DNA of 64,000 nt from Tahibacter harae (GTDB taxonomy: Bacteria > Pseudomonadota > Gammaproteobacteria > Xanthomonadales > Rhodanobacteraceae): positions 157,713 to 221,712 of the forward strand of contig NZ_JANFQO010000009.1 of NCBI RefSeq assembly GCF_024437735.1, in the 5' to 3' direction. The notes under the pieces are model-generated. The model was not told the origin of the DNA. It ran no database searches and worked only from the letters and a program-made list of their open reading frames with translations. Position 1 is the stretch's first letter; every line of letters begins with the position of its first letter. Below are positions 35,524 through 43,705 of the stretch, piece after piece. The position numbers and the translations under genes were made by a program.

Positions 35524-37557
35524 TCAACCCTCGAAATCATCGGCAAAGATCGCATCCACCGCCGCCGGCCCGAGCACGGTGACGGAATAGGCAGCGGGTG
35601 TGCCGCTTTCGGCCACGTGCAGGTCCAGTGCGGCGTCGGCGGGTGCGGAATTGGCAACCAGGCGGAAGCGGAACAGCGTGCCCCAGCTCAGCGGGTTGCG
35701 TACCGGCGGCACATTGGCGGGCGGCGTGGGGTTGACCGGCGCGGTCCAGGTGACCTTGCCGTCGGCCACGCTGGCGGTCCAGTCGTTGGCCGGGTCCAGG
35801 TCGCCGTCGGAGAATTCGAACTGGGCGGCGCTGGCGCCGGCCGGCAGCGGTACGCTGAAGCGGTCGAAGCCCATGTTGTGGATGACGCGGAAGCGCTGCG
35901 CAGGATCGCCGTCGTCGCCGTGCCTGTCCGTGCCCTGGGTGCGGGCGCGGGCGAAGTCGAAGTTCATCACGGCGTATTCGTAGCGCCAGCTGCCGGCGCC
36001 GGCGGCCTGCGCGATCACCGCGACGCGGGCGCGGCCCTCGGGGCTGGAAAGTTCCACATTGCGCCGGTCCGGCGCGCTCGCGGCGGGATCGACCCAGCGG
36101 TTGATCGCCGGGCCCAGCCGGAACGGCGTGCCGTTCTCCAGCGACCACAGGCCGTTGTAGGAGAAGGTTACCGGCAGCGTGCCCATGGTGTTGTAGATAT
36201 TGATGTCGTCGCGGACGATGTACCAGGACTCGAACAGGTACGTGCTGCCGGGCTGGGCCAGCTGCGATTCGCGCACGATCATGCGCTGGCTGTAGTCGTT
36301 GTTGCCGCCGGGGTTCCAGTTGAGATCGCAGTCGCTGTCGTAGATGGAGCCGCAGCGGCCCCACTCGGCCGTCGCCGGCACCACTTCGCTGCGCGGGCCC
36401 AGATCCTCGTTGCTGTCGTTGTTGCTGGTGCCGTAGGTGTCGGAACAGGAGCGCCCCAGGATATGGCTGTCGCTGCCGCCGCTGCCCGGCGAGGCGGAAC
36501 AGCCCTGGTTGGTGGTCAGGAATGCGTGCTTCATGCCGGAGCGGCCGATCTGCTCGATCTTGCCGTCATAGAGGCGGTAGAGGTTCCAGATCAGATAAGG
36601 ATGCTGGTCGTTGTCATACGGCGGGTAGCTGCCGCTGAACATCTGGTTCCAGGCCACGTCGGCGGTGTACAACGCACTGCTGGTGCCGTTGGGATCGCCG
36701 GGCACGGTGACGGCCGGCGTTCCATTGTTGACATTGTTGCGCAGCGTCGAGGACGGCGTGAACACGGCATAGCCGTCGGTGGCGCCGCCGGGGCCGTCGC
36801 AGGACTGGAAGGGATTGGCCAGGCTGCGAGTGCAGCGCGAGTACTGGCCGAAGAAGCTGAGCATGAACACGTCGGCCTGGTAGTGCTGGGTCGGCGCGTT
36901 AGGAACCGTTGTGCCCGGCCATACCGGCGGGTTGCCGCGCAGTTGGATGTACTCGCCGTTCTGCGCGGTCACGTCCAGCTGCATGCGCAGTTGGGCCACG
37001 GTGAGGCCGGCCGTCTGCGGCTTGCCCAGGCGCCGGGCCAGGTCGGCGTGCAGGCGCAGGTCCAGCGTCTTCACTTCCAGCGTGCGGCCGCCGCGGCCGA
37101 TCGCGTACATGAGCTTGTCCAGGTAGAACCAGGTATTGCCCTGGGCGTCGACCAAATCCAGCGTCTGCGCATCGCCGGCGCGCGGGCGCAGGCTGGCGTC
37201 GGCCAGCGAGATCGCGCCATCGGGCAGGGTCAGCGTGAAGCCGCCGCGCAGGGTGAGCCGGCCATCGATGAAGTGGTCGAAGTTGAGGCGGTTGACGGCG
37301 AAGCGCAGGCCGGCCTGATCGCGTAGCGGCACCAGGGTGAAACCGCGCCGGTCGCGCCGCTCCGCGTCGGCGGTCAGCGAGGTGATGCCGATGTCGCGCA
37401 GCAGGTCGGTATTCCAGATGAAGCCCAGTTCGCCGCCCAGCGCGGTCCAGTTCGCCGGAATTTCGGCGGTTGCCGGGGTTTCCGCGGCGGCGCAGGCCGC
37501 GCCGGCCAGGGCGGCCAGGCTCAGAGCAAACAGGCTGCGGTACAACATCGGTCTCAT
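35524..37557 (-). CDS. secreted protein of unrecognised family, paralogue C, with C-terminal FADDFEG motif
   Basis: A 677-residue precursor with a Sec signal (LYRSLFALSLAALAGAACA). Family marks are GGELGFIWNTDLLRD near the N-terminus, KIEQIGRSGMKHAFLTTN, SCSDTYGTSNNDSNEDLGPRSEV, CGSIYDSDC and YLFESWYIVRDDINIYNT. Paired cysteines suggest disulfides. It ends AVDAIFADDFEG. Proteins with a KHxF...CSDxY...LGPRxEV layout occur, as I recall, in other environmental bacteria without known function. It is the last gene of the cytochrome/amine-oxidase-like cluster, 59 bases after its close paralogue. A 152-bp stretch (36651-36802) is almost identical to the paralogue. The start ATG 37557 is tentative; ATG 37548 is possible. 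Confidence 0.8.
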   Translation of the reverse strand: MRPMLYRSLFALSLAALAGAACAAAETPATAEIPANWTALGGELGFIWNTDLLRDIGITSLTADAERRDRRGFTLVPLRDQAGLRFAVNRLNFDHFIDGRLTLRGGFTLTLPDGAISLADASLRPRAGDAQTLDLVDAQGNTWFYLDKLMYAIGRGGRTLEVKTLDLRLHADLARRLGKPQTAGLTVAQLRMQLDVTAQNGEYIQLRGNPPVWPGTTVPNAPTQHYQADVFMLSFFGQYSRCTRSLANPFQSCDGPGGATDGYAVFTPSSTLRNNVNNGTPAVTVPGDPNGTSSALYTADVAWNQMFSGSYPPYDNDQHPYLIWNLYRLYDGKIEQIGRSGMKHAFLTTNQGCSASPGSGGSDSHILGRSCSDTYGTSNNDSNEDLGPRSEVVPATAEWGRCGSIYDSDCDLNWNPGGNNDYSQRMIVRESQLAQPGSTYLFESWYIVRDDINIYNTMGTLPVTFSYNGLWSLENGTPFRLGPAINRWVDPAASAPDRRNVELSSPEGRARVAVIAQAAGAGSWRYEYAVMNFDFARARTQGTDRHGDDGDPAQRFRVIHNMGFDRFSVPLPAGASAAQFEFSDGDLDPANDWTASVADGKVTWTAPVNPTPPANVPPVRNPLSWGTLFRFRLVANSAPADAALDLHVAESGTPAAYSVTVLGPAAVDAIFADDFEG

Positions 37558-37616
37558 CGCTTCATCCAGAAAAGAGAGAGGACCGCGCGGCGGCTCGGCA
37601 CCGCCGCGCGGAAGTT

Positions 37617-39689
37617 TCACTCGGGGGGCTGGAAATCATCCGCGAACAGCGCGTCCGGCGCTTCCGGCCCGAGCACGGTAGCGCTGTAGTGTGCCGGCTT
37701 GAAGCCCTCCCGGCCGGCCTCGGGCGTGCCGGGTTCGGCCACGTGCAGATCGACCGCGCGCGCCTGCGGCGCCACATTGCTGACAAAGGAAAAACGGTAC
37801 AAGGTACCCCAGTCCAGGGTGTTGCGCACCGCCGGCACGTCCGCAGGCGGGGCCGGATTGGCCGGTGCGCTCCAGGTCAGACGGCCATCGGCGATGGCGG
37901 CGCTCCAGTCGTTGTCCGCATCCAGGTCGCCGTCGCTGAACTCCAGCGTGGCCGCGCTGGCGCCCGCCGGCAGCGGCACGCTGAAGCGGTCGAAGCCCAT
38001 GTTGTGGATCACGCGGAAGCGCTGTTGCGGATCGGCGTCGTCGCTGTACTTGTCCGTGCCGCTGGTCCGGGCGCGGGCGAAGTCCAGGTTCATCACGGCG
38101 TAGTCGTAGCGCCATTGGCCCTTGCCCAGGGCGGTGACCGCGACGGCGACCCGGGCATGGCCTTCGGGGCTGTCGATCTCGACATTCTTCTTGTTCGGAT
38201 CGCTGCTGGCCGGATCCATCCACCGGTTGATGGCCGGGCCCAGCAGGGTCGGCGTGCCGTTGCCGATGCTCCAGGGACCACTGCCGCTGAAACTGAAGGT
38301 CACCGGCTTGGTCGACATCGTGTTGTAGATGTTGATGTCGTCGCGGACGATGTACCAGGACTCGAACAGATACGTGCTGCCGGGCTGGGTCAGCTGCGAT
38401 TCGCGCACGATCAGGCGCTGGCTGTAGTTGGTATTGCCGTTGCTGGCATCGGCGACGAGGTCGCAGCCCTTGTCGAAGATGGAGCCGCAGCGCCCCCATT
38501 GCACCGTATTGGGCACCAGCTCGCTGCGCGGGCCCAGGTCGTTGTTGCTGTCGTTGTTGCCGGTGCCGTAGGTGTCGGAACAGGAGCGGCCGAGAATGCT
38601 GCCGGTGCTGCCGCCGCTGCCCGGGCCCGAGGCGCAGCCGCCGTTGGTGGTGACGAAGGCGTGCTTCATGCCGGAGCGGCCGATCTGCTCGATGCGGCCG
38701 GCGCTGTCGATGCGGTAGATGTTCCAGATCAGGTTGGGATGCTGGTCGTTGTCGTAGGGCGGACGCGCCGCCGTGAATTTTCGGTACCAGGCCACGTCGG
38801 CGGTGTACAGCGCACTGCTGGTGCCGTTGGGATCGCCGGGCACGGTGACGGCCGGCGTTCCATTGTTGACATTGTTGCGCAGCGTCGAGGACGGCGTGAA
38901 CACGGCATAGCCGTCGGTGGCGCCGCCGGGGCCGTCGCAGCTCAGGTTGGGATTGGCCAGCGAGCTGGTGCAGCGCGAAAACTGCGCGCTGAAGCTGAGC
39001 ATGAACACGTCGGCCTGGTAGGTCTGCCCCGGCGCTTCCGGCACCGGCATGCCCGGCCATACCGGCGTGCCGCGTTCCACACGGATGTACTCGCCGTTGC
39101 GCGCGCGCACGTCCAGGTTCATGCGCAGCTGGGCCACCGCCCAGTCGGCAGCCTGGGGCTTGCCCAGGCGCGCGGCCAGATCCGGATGCAGGCGCAGGTC
39201 CATGGTCTGCACGTCGATCACGCGGCCGTCGTCGGACACGGCGTACATCAGCTTGTCCAGATAGAACCAGGTCCTGCCCTGGCTATCGACCAGGTCCAGG
39301 GTCTGCGCATCGCCGGCACGCGGCTGCAGCGCAGCGTCGATCAGCGACAGCTCGCCGTCCGGCGTGCGCAGGCGGAAGCCGCCGCGCAGGCTGAGGCGTC
39401 CTTCAGTGAAATGGTCGAAATTGGTCCGCGTCACGGCGAAGCTGAGCCCGGTCTGCCCGCTCAGCGGCACGGCGGCAAAACCGCGTGCGTCGGGCTGGCC
39501 GACGCCGGCGCGATCCTTGATCGACACGCCGAGATCGCGCAGCAGATCCTCGTTCCAGATGAAGCCCAGGTCGCCGCCGAAGGCGGTCCAGGTCTGCATC
39601 GCCGGAGTCTCGCCGGCGAGCGCGGGCACCGCCGCCGACAGCGCCCCCAGCGCCAGGGCCAGCAGACATGCGTGGGACAGTTTGTTCAT
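37617..39689 (-). CDS. secreted protein of unrecognised family, paralogue B, with C-terminal FADDFQ motif
   Basis: A 690-residue precursor with a Sec signal (LSHACLLALALGALSAAVPALA). It is colinear with paralogue C over its whole length: WTAFGGDLGFIWNEDLLRD, RIEQIGRSGMKHAFVTTN, SCSDTYGTGNNDSNNDLGPRSEL, CGSIFDKGC and YLFESWYIVRDDINIYNT. It ends PDALFADDFQPPE, a variant of the C-terminal motif. Function unknown. Upstream lies the amine-oxidase-like gene, downstream paralogue C, all on one strand with short gaps, so cotranscription is likely. The start is ATG 39689, where the signal peptide begins. Confidence 0.8.
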   Translation of the reverse strand: MNKLSHACLLALALGALSAAVPALAGETPAMQTWTAFGGDLGFIWNEDLLRDLGVSIKDRAGVGQPDARGFAAVPLSGQTGLSFAVTRTNFDHFTEGRLSLRGGFRLRTPDGELSLIDAALQPRAGDAQTLDLVDSQGRTWFYLDKLMYAVSDDGRVIDVQTMDLRLHPDLAARLGKPQAADWAVAQLRMNLDVRARNGEYIRVERGTPVWPGMPVPEAPGQTYQADVFMLSFSAQFSRCTSSLANPNLSCDGPGGATDGYAVFTPSSTLRNNVNNGTPAVTVPGDPNGTSSALYTADVAWYRKFTAARPPYDNDQHPNLIWNIYRIDSAGRIEQIGRSGMKHAFVTTNGGCASGPGSGGSTGSILGRSCSDTYGTGNNDSNNDLGPRSELVPNTVQWGRCGSIFDKGCDLVADASNGNTNYSQRLIVRESQLTQPGSTYLFESWYIVRDDINIYNTMSTKPVTFSFSGSGPWSIGNGTPTLLGPAINRWMDPASSDPNKKNVEIDSPEGHARVAVAVTALGKGQWRYDYAVMNLDFARARTSGTDKYSDDADPQQRFRVIHNMGFDRFSVPLPAGASAATLEFSDGDLDADNDWSAAIADGRLTWSAPANPAPPADVPAVRNTLDWGTLYRFSFVSNVAPQARAVDLHVAEPGTPEAGREGFKPAHYSATVLGPEAPDALFADDFQPPE
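38789..38940. repeat. 152-bp near-identical tract shared by paralogues B and C
   Basis: Matches 36651-36802 with a single mismatch that I can see, although the genes differ clearly on both sides. It encodes the segment around DGPGGATDGYAVFTPSSTLR. The sharp edges point to gene conversion rather than selection for codons. Confidence 0.85.
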
Positions 39690-39816
39690 TGCAAGCCTCG
39701 GCAATCAGTTGCACGCCTGCCTCAGGCACTATCCCTGGCACTGCCGGCGCGGCTTTACGCCGCGCCGGCCGTCCTTCTGAAAATTTACGACGTTTCCAAT
39801 CCCCTGAAACCTGCAC

Positions 39817-41010
39817 TCATCCCGCAAAATCGTCGCGGAAGATGGGCCAGTCGCCGACCGGCGTGATCAGCGGGCCCACCTTCTTGCACACCATCGAGTC
39901 CTGCGGCACCGGATTGGCCGAGGTCGGCCAGTTGTTGGCGGTGGAATCGCGCACGCTGGCCGTGTAATACAGCACCACGTCGGTGTCGGCGATGCTTTCG
40001 CCGTTGGCGAGGTTGGTGGCAGCCATCTCGCAGTCGTTGAGGTTGTTGTCGACCTTGTCGGAATACTCGTTGTTGATGAAGCGCGTGCCGATCACATCAG
40101 CCAGGTGCAGACCGCGGCCGGATTCGTTGACCGGCGTGTAGTCGCTGGCGCCCGAGGTGACACGGTAACCGAAGTTCTGCACCGAGTCGCTGACTTCCCA
40201 GTGGGTGGGCCCGCCGTCGGGGCCGCCGGTAAGGCTGCGCAGGTCGGTGAATTCGGTGGGCTTGAGTACGCCGTTGGCGGAGATCTGGTCATGCTCGGCG
40301 CCGTCGATGTCAAAGTCGATGCGCCAGTAGTTGTGATGCCAGTGGGTGACGTTGTTGTAGGTGCCGTTGGAATTGCCGTAGCCGAATTCCGGATTGATGT
40401 CGCCGTTGGCGTAGAAAGCGATGCGGCTGGCGTACTGATACCAGCTGGCCGAGTACTGCGTGGTCAGCAGCACATAGCTTTCGCTGGGGATTTTCTGATT
40501 GGTCATGTCCTCGATCGCCACGCCGGAATTCATGCAGTCGGCGTTGGTGAACGGATTCGGCGAGAGATTGCTGAACGGGCAGCTGCCGTGGGAGGCCGTC
40601 GCGCTCTTGGAGACATCGCAGGTGGTGGTGGCGACGAAGCTGCCCGGCACGCCGAGCTGGTTGCGTACGGCCGGCGTGGCGGCGAAGCGCGCATTGGCGT
40701 CCTTCCAGTCGCGGTAGCAGTTGCCACCGGCGCCGTTGCGGTATTCGGCGAACAGGATGGGCGAGTGGATGCGCTTGGCCACCAGGATGCCCTTGTAGTG
40801 CACATCGCGCACTTCCAGGCCCGAGCCCTGCACGCCCGAGCTTTGCGCCGGCGACAGCCAGCACATTTCCCATACGGCGGGACCGGTCGCCGGCCACTTG
40901 AGCAGGGTGCCGCCGGCCACGCTGCAGTCGGCATGGGCAGCCAGCAGGTCGGTGCTGATTCCGCCGAGCAGCAGCAGGCTCAGGGCGCGGACGAAATGGA
41001 CTGTCTTCAC
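39817..41010 (-). CDS. secreted copper-amine-oxidase-like protein, reduced form
   Basis: A 397-residue precursor with signal VRALSLLLLGGISTDLLA. It resembles the catalytic domain of copper amine oxidases: VRDVHYKGILVAKR (compare LRDVRYKGR), and THWHHNYWRIDFDIDG at 222-237, where the family has two copper histidines (H-x-H; here H223 and H225) before R-x-D-x-D-x-D-G. Also ESIADTDVVLYYT (family ESIVDEDVVLWYT). The topaquinone tyrosine of the N-Y-D/E motif may correspond to Y191 in SWYQY, whose flanks differ, and the late third copper histidine is not evident. It is far shorter than true enzymes (600+). It may be a degenerate oxidase, a metal-binding protein, or a new activity. It ends WPIFRDDFAG. 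GTG start with AGGAA upstream. Confidence 0.72.
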   Translation of the reverse strand: MKTVHFVRALSLLLLGGISTDLLAAHADCSVAGGTLLKWPATGPAVWEMCWLSPAQSSGVQGSGLEVRDVHYKGILVAKRIHSPILFAEYRNGAGGNCYRDWKDANARFAATPAVRNQLGVPGSFVATTTCDVSKSATASHGSCPFSNLSPNPFTNADCMNSGVAIEDMTNQKIPSESYVLLTTQYSASWYQYASRIAFYANGDINPEFGYGNSNGTYNNVTHWHHNYWRIDFDIDGAEHDQISANGVLKPTEFTDLRSLTGGPDGGPTHWEVSDSVQNFGYRVTSGASDYTPVNESGRGLHLADVIGTRFINNEYSDKVDNNLNDCEMAATNLANGESIADTDVVLYYTASVRDSTANNWPTSANPVPQDSMVCKKVGPLITPVGDWPIFRDDFAG

Positions 41011-41060
41011 GGACGTTCCTCGGTTCGGGGATGGCGATGGGGGGATGACGTAGCGGCGGT

Positions 41061-41741
41061 TCACGGTTGTGCCGGAGGTGGCGGCGCCGGGTTGTCCGGG
41101 CCGTAGAACGGATGCACGACCTTGCGCTGCATCAGGTCGACGATGGCGTGGGCGACCGGGCGCTGGCCGTCGTCGCCGCCGGAGACGATCACGTGCACGC
41201 AGCGCGAACCCTGGCGGCAGTCGGCGTCGGAGGCATCGAAATAGGCGAAGCCGCCGTAGAAATTCAGGCCGGACTCGCGCAGCAGCGGACCGAGCTGGGC
41301 GTGTTCGCGCGCCAGGGCGAAGGCCAGCTCCATTTCCAGATCGGTGAAATTCATGGTGTGGCCGGGCAGGTCGCGCCGGCTGCGCGGTATGCCGTCGCGG
41401 GTATACACCTGCTCCACGCCCAGGCCGCGCTGGTAGTCCCAGGCGTATTCCACGGTAACCGGCACGTCGGCGCCGTTCTCGCGGAACACGTCGTCGTAGC
41501 GGCGGATCGTCACCCGCGCCGGCAGCTGGATGTCGCGCGAAGCGCGCGAGGCGCTGAGCCCGGGACCGGCCTCGCCGGCCGTGCCCGACAGCGGCTTGAG
41601 CGCGCCGGGCTTCGCCGGCACCGCCGCAGGCGCCGCTGCGGCGGAAGGCGCCTCGGCTTTGCGCGGTGTTGCGGCGCAGGCGGCAAGCAGGCCCGCGGCG
41701 GCGAGCGGGAAAAGAAAACGCGGCGGCAGGAAAATCGGCAT
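41061..41741 (-). CDS. lipoprotein of unknown function, translationally coupled to a multiheme cytochrome
   Basis: A 226-residue protein with a lipobox LLAAC at about residue 21, so it is probably lipid-anchored, followed by an Ala/Pro-rich linker. A C-terminal alpha/beta part contains ARVTIRRYDDVFRENG and VHVIVSGGDDGQRPVAHAIVDLMQRKVVHPFYG; two cysteines (DADCRQGSRC) may form a disulfide. I do not recognise the family. Its ATG overlaps the TGA of the upstream cytochrome gene (TGATG), which implies coupled translation. The amine-oxidase-like gene follows after 50 bases, with VQQVY-type segments suggesting a shared extracytoplasmic role. Confidence 0.75.
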   Translation of the reverse strand: MPIFLPPRFLFPLAAAGLLAACAATPRKAEAPSAAAAPAAVPAKPGALKPLSGTAGEAGPGLSASRASRDIQLPARVTIRRYDDVFRENGADVPVTVEYAWDYQRGLGVEQVYTRDGIPRSRRDLPGHTMNFTDLEMELAFALAREHAQLGPLLRESGLNFYGGFAYFDASDADCRQGSRCVHVIVSGGDDGQRPVAHAIVDLMQRKVVHPFYGPDNPAPPPPAQP

Positions 41742-43618
41742 CAACGGGTTCCGGTGCTCGCCGCTGCACTGCGCATGTCCTCGGGCGGCGATTTGCCGAG
41801 TACAGGGTCGTTCCACAGGTCGTACAGGAACTGGCCTCGGTTGACGTTCTGCGGGCCGGCATCGAAGGGCCGCTCGGGCGAGGCGCTGCACAAGGTGTTC
41901 TCCGCCGGGATGTTCGCCGCAGCGGATTCGCGCTGCAGGAATTCGATGTAGTCGCGGCTGGAAACCTGGTACTTCAGCGTGGCGCGCACGGTGATCGGCA
42001 GGCTGGTGCCGGGCGGCACGGGGATCGTATAGGTGGCGAGGTCGTAATTGACCAGGCGTGCATCGCCGGGCGCGACGGGCGGATAGCTCAGTCCCACCGG
42101 GCGCAGCGAAGGATCGCCGCCGCCGCGGAAGCCCAGCGGCGGAATGCGGCTGTCCTTGGCGATGCAGTTGTTGAGTACAAAATGGAATTTCTTGCGCCCC
42201 AGCGCATCGGTCACCTTGCAGCTGGCGCTGGCGCTGTCCCAGATACCCTGCAGCGCCTCGTAGACGCGCGCTTGCGGGTCTTCAGTCAGCACGGCGGTGG
42301 CCGCGTCGTAGGCGGCGCTCTCGAAGACCAGCTGGTTGGATGCATCCCGCGCGACCACGTTCAGCCACATGCGGCGGCCCTCGGCATAGCCGGTGGGCAG
42401 CTTGTGGCCGCTGAGATTGGTCACCTTGACCTTGGCCACCAGGTTGGCCTGGCCGGCGCTGTAAGGCTCCAGCGTGACGGCGACCTCGGCGCTGTGATCG
42501 GTGAGCAGTTCGCGCGCCCAGGCGATGGTGCGGTCGAACGCGCTTTCGCGGTCGAGCTGGTCGGGCGCGCCATACTTGGCCTTGAGCAGCTTCGGCACCC
42601 AGGTGTTGGCGCCGACGAACTCATGCACCGACAGCGTGCCCGTACGCGAGCCCAGCGGATTATTGACACAGGCACGGGCGTCCGGCGAAAGGGACACACG
42701 CATATGGCAATCCTGACAGGTTTCGCCGCGGGCAATGGCCGGCGCGCCGCCGGGCAGCGCGTCGCCGCCGAAGCGGTCGCGGTAGATCAGGTCGGAAAAT
42801 TCGCTGCGCAGCCATTCACTGTAGGTGCGCTCGACCGGAAAGGTCACGCCGGTGTCGGTGCCGTCGTTGAGTATCAGGGTCTTGACCGGGCCGGCCGTGG
42901 TTTCCGGCGCATCGACGTTGTGGCAGCTGCCGCAGATCTCGGCCGAGGAATGGAAGGACGACTGCACCCAGCCATGCGGCGGCTCCAGCGCATCGTTGCC
43001 GGAGTTGTAGCGGTACGGCCCGCGCCGGCACGGGCCGCCGTAGGTGCTGCCGTCCGGGTTGGTGCATTCGGTCGCGTCGTCCAGCCATACGCGGGCGCTG
43101 CCGATGGCGGTGCTCTGCCCGGCCGGCCCCTTGGGCGTCATGCGGTGACAGTACTGGCAGTTGATGCCGCCGTAGTCGTTGCCCTTGTAATCGGGCTGAG
43201 CGTAGTTGCCCTGCAGCAGGCAGCCGTTCTCGCCGTTGACCGTGCTGCCCGGCGTGGCCGTCTTGGACACGCGGCCGCCGAACCAGCCCATAGGCGAATG
43301 GCAGCGCAGGCAGTAGTCGCCGACACCCGGAAGATCGCGGTTGGCCACGTCCAGCGCAGCCCAGAACAGCGGATCGCGCGCCGCATTGGCCTTCATCGAG
43401 CCGGCCCAGGCGTTGTACGGCAGCTGCGGCGCGTCGGCGCCGGAGAAACCGCGATGGCAGCCCTCGCAGGAATCCGCCGGTTCTATGTTCCACAGCAGAC
43501 CCGGCTGGGTGCCGTGCGGGGTGTAATCGATGCCGGCGGCCGGCCGCACGCCCGCCAGCGATGCCGCGCCCAGCGCCAGGAAAACCAACGCACGCCAATA
43601 CCCTGCAACCACGCACAC
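41741..43618 (-). CDS. exported pentaheme cytochrome c, paralogue 2
   Basis: About 625 residues with an N-terminal export segment and five CxxCH haem motifs: CEGCH (51), CLRCH (102), CQYCH (153), CGSCH (228) and CQDCH (300). The first 310 residues carry all haems; the remaining half is beta-rich with VTNLSGHKLPTGYAEGRRMWLNV, a part seen in other environmental multiheme cytochromes. Expected role: periplasmic or cell-surface electron transfer. Start choice is uncertain: GTG 43618 or 43612 give a normal signal peptide, while the open frame reaches a GTG at 43696 with no Shine-Dalgarno sequence. It is a tandem paralogue of the upstream gene and is coupled to the lipoprotein gene downstream. Confidence 0.85.
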   Translation of the reverse strand: MCVVAGYWRALVFLALGAASLAGVRPAAGIDYTPHGTQPGLLWNIEPADSCEGCHRGFSGADAPQLPYNAWAGSMKANAARDPLFWAALDVANRDLPGVGDYCLRCHSPMGWFGGRVSKTATPGSTVNGENGCLLQGNYAQPDYKGNDYGGINCQYCHRMTPKGPAGQSTAIGSARVWLDDATECTNPDGSTYGGPCRRGPYRYNSGNDALEPPHGWVQSSFHSSAEICGSCHNVDAPETTAGPVKTLILNDGTDTGVTFPVERTYSEWLRSEFSDLIYRDRFGGDALPGGAPAIARGETCQDCHMRVSLSPDARACVNNPLGSRTGTLSVHEFVGANTWVPKLLKAKYGAPDQLDRESAFDRTIAWARELLTDHSAEVAVTLEPYSAGQANLVAKVKVTNLSGHKLPTGYAEGRRMWLNVVARDASNQLVFESAAYDAATAVLTEDPQARVYEALQGIWDSASASCKVTDALGRKKFHFVLNNCIAKDSRIPPLGFRGGGDPSLRPVGLSYPPVAPGDARLVNYDLATYTIPVPPGTSLPITVRATLKYQVSSRDYIEFLQRESAAANIPAENTLCSASPERPFDAGPQNVNRGQFLYDLWNDPVLGKSPPEDMRSAAASTGTR

Positions 43619-43648
43619 CCCCAGGCCGGCGCCCTCCGCGCCGAGTGG

Positions 43649-43669
43649 AAAAGTGCATCCCGCACTTTT
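43649..43669 (-). other. hairpin with A/T ends between the two cytochrome genes
   Basis: AAAAGTGC and GCACTTTT, perfect 8-bp arms around a five-base loop, located between the stop of the upstream cytochrome gene (43706) and the likely start of the downstream one (43618). It looks like a weak terminator or processing site that would lower expression of the downstream genes relative to the first cytochrome. Confidence 0.6.
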
Positions 43670-43705
43670 GTATGATTTACCGCCGCGCCGCCCCACGCGG
43701 CCGCG

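Noticed and set aside
37470..39866. Very long open frame on the plus strand opposite the secreted paralogue B
   Set aside because: It is the mirror frame of a GC-rich gene; the minus strand shows signal peptide, a conserved paralogue and an aligned C-terminal motif, whereas the plus-strand frame has no start context or family.
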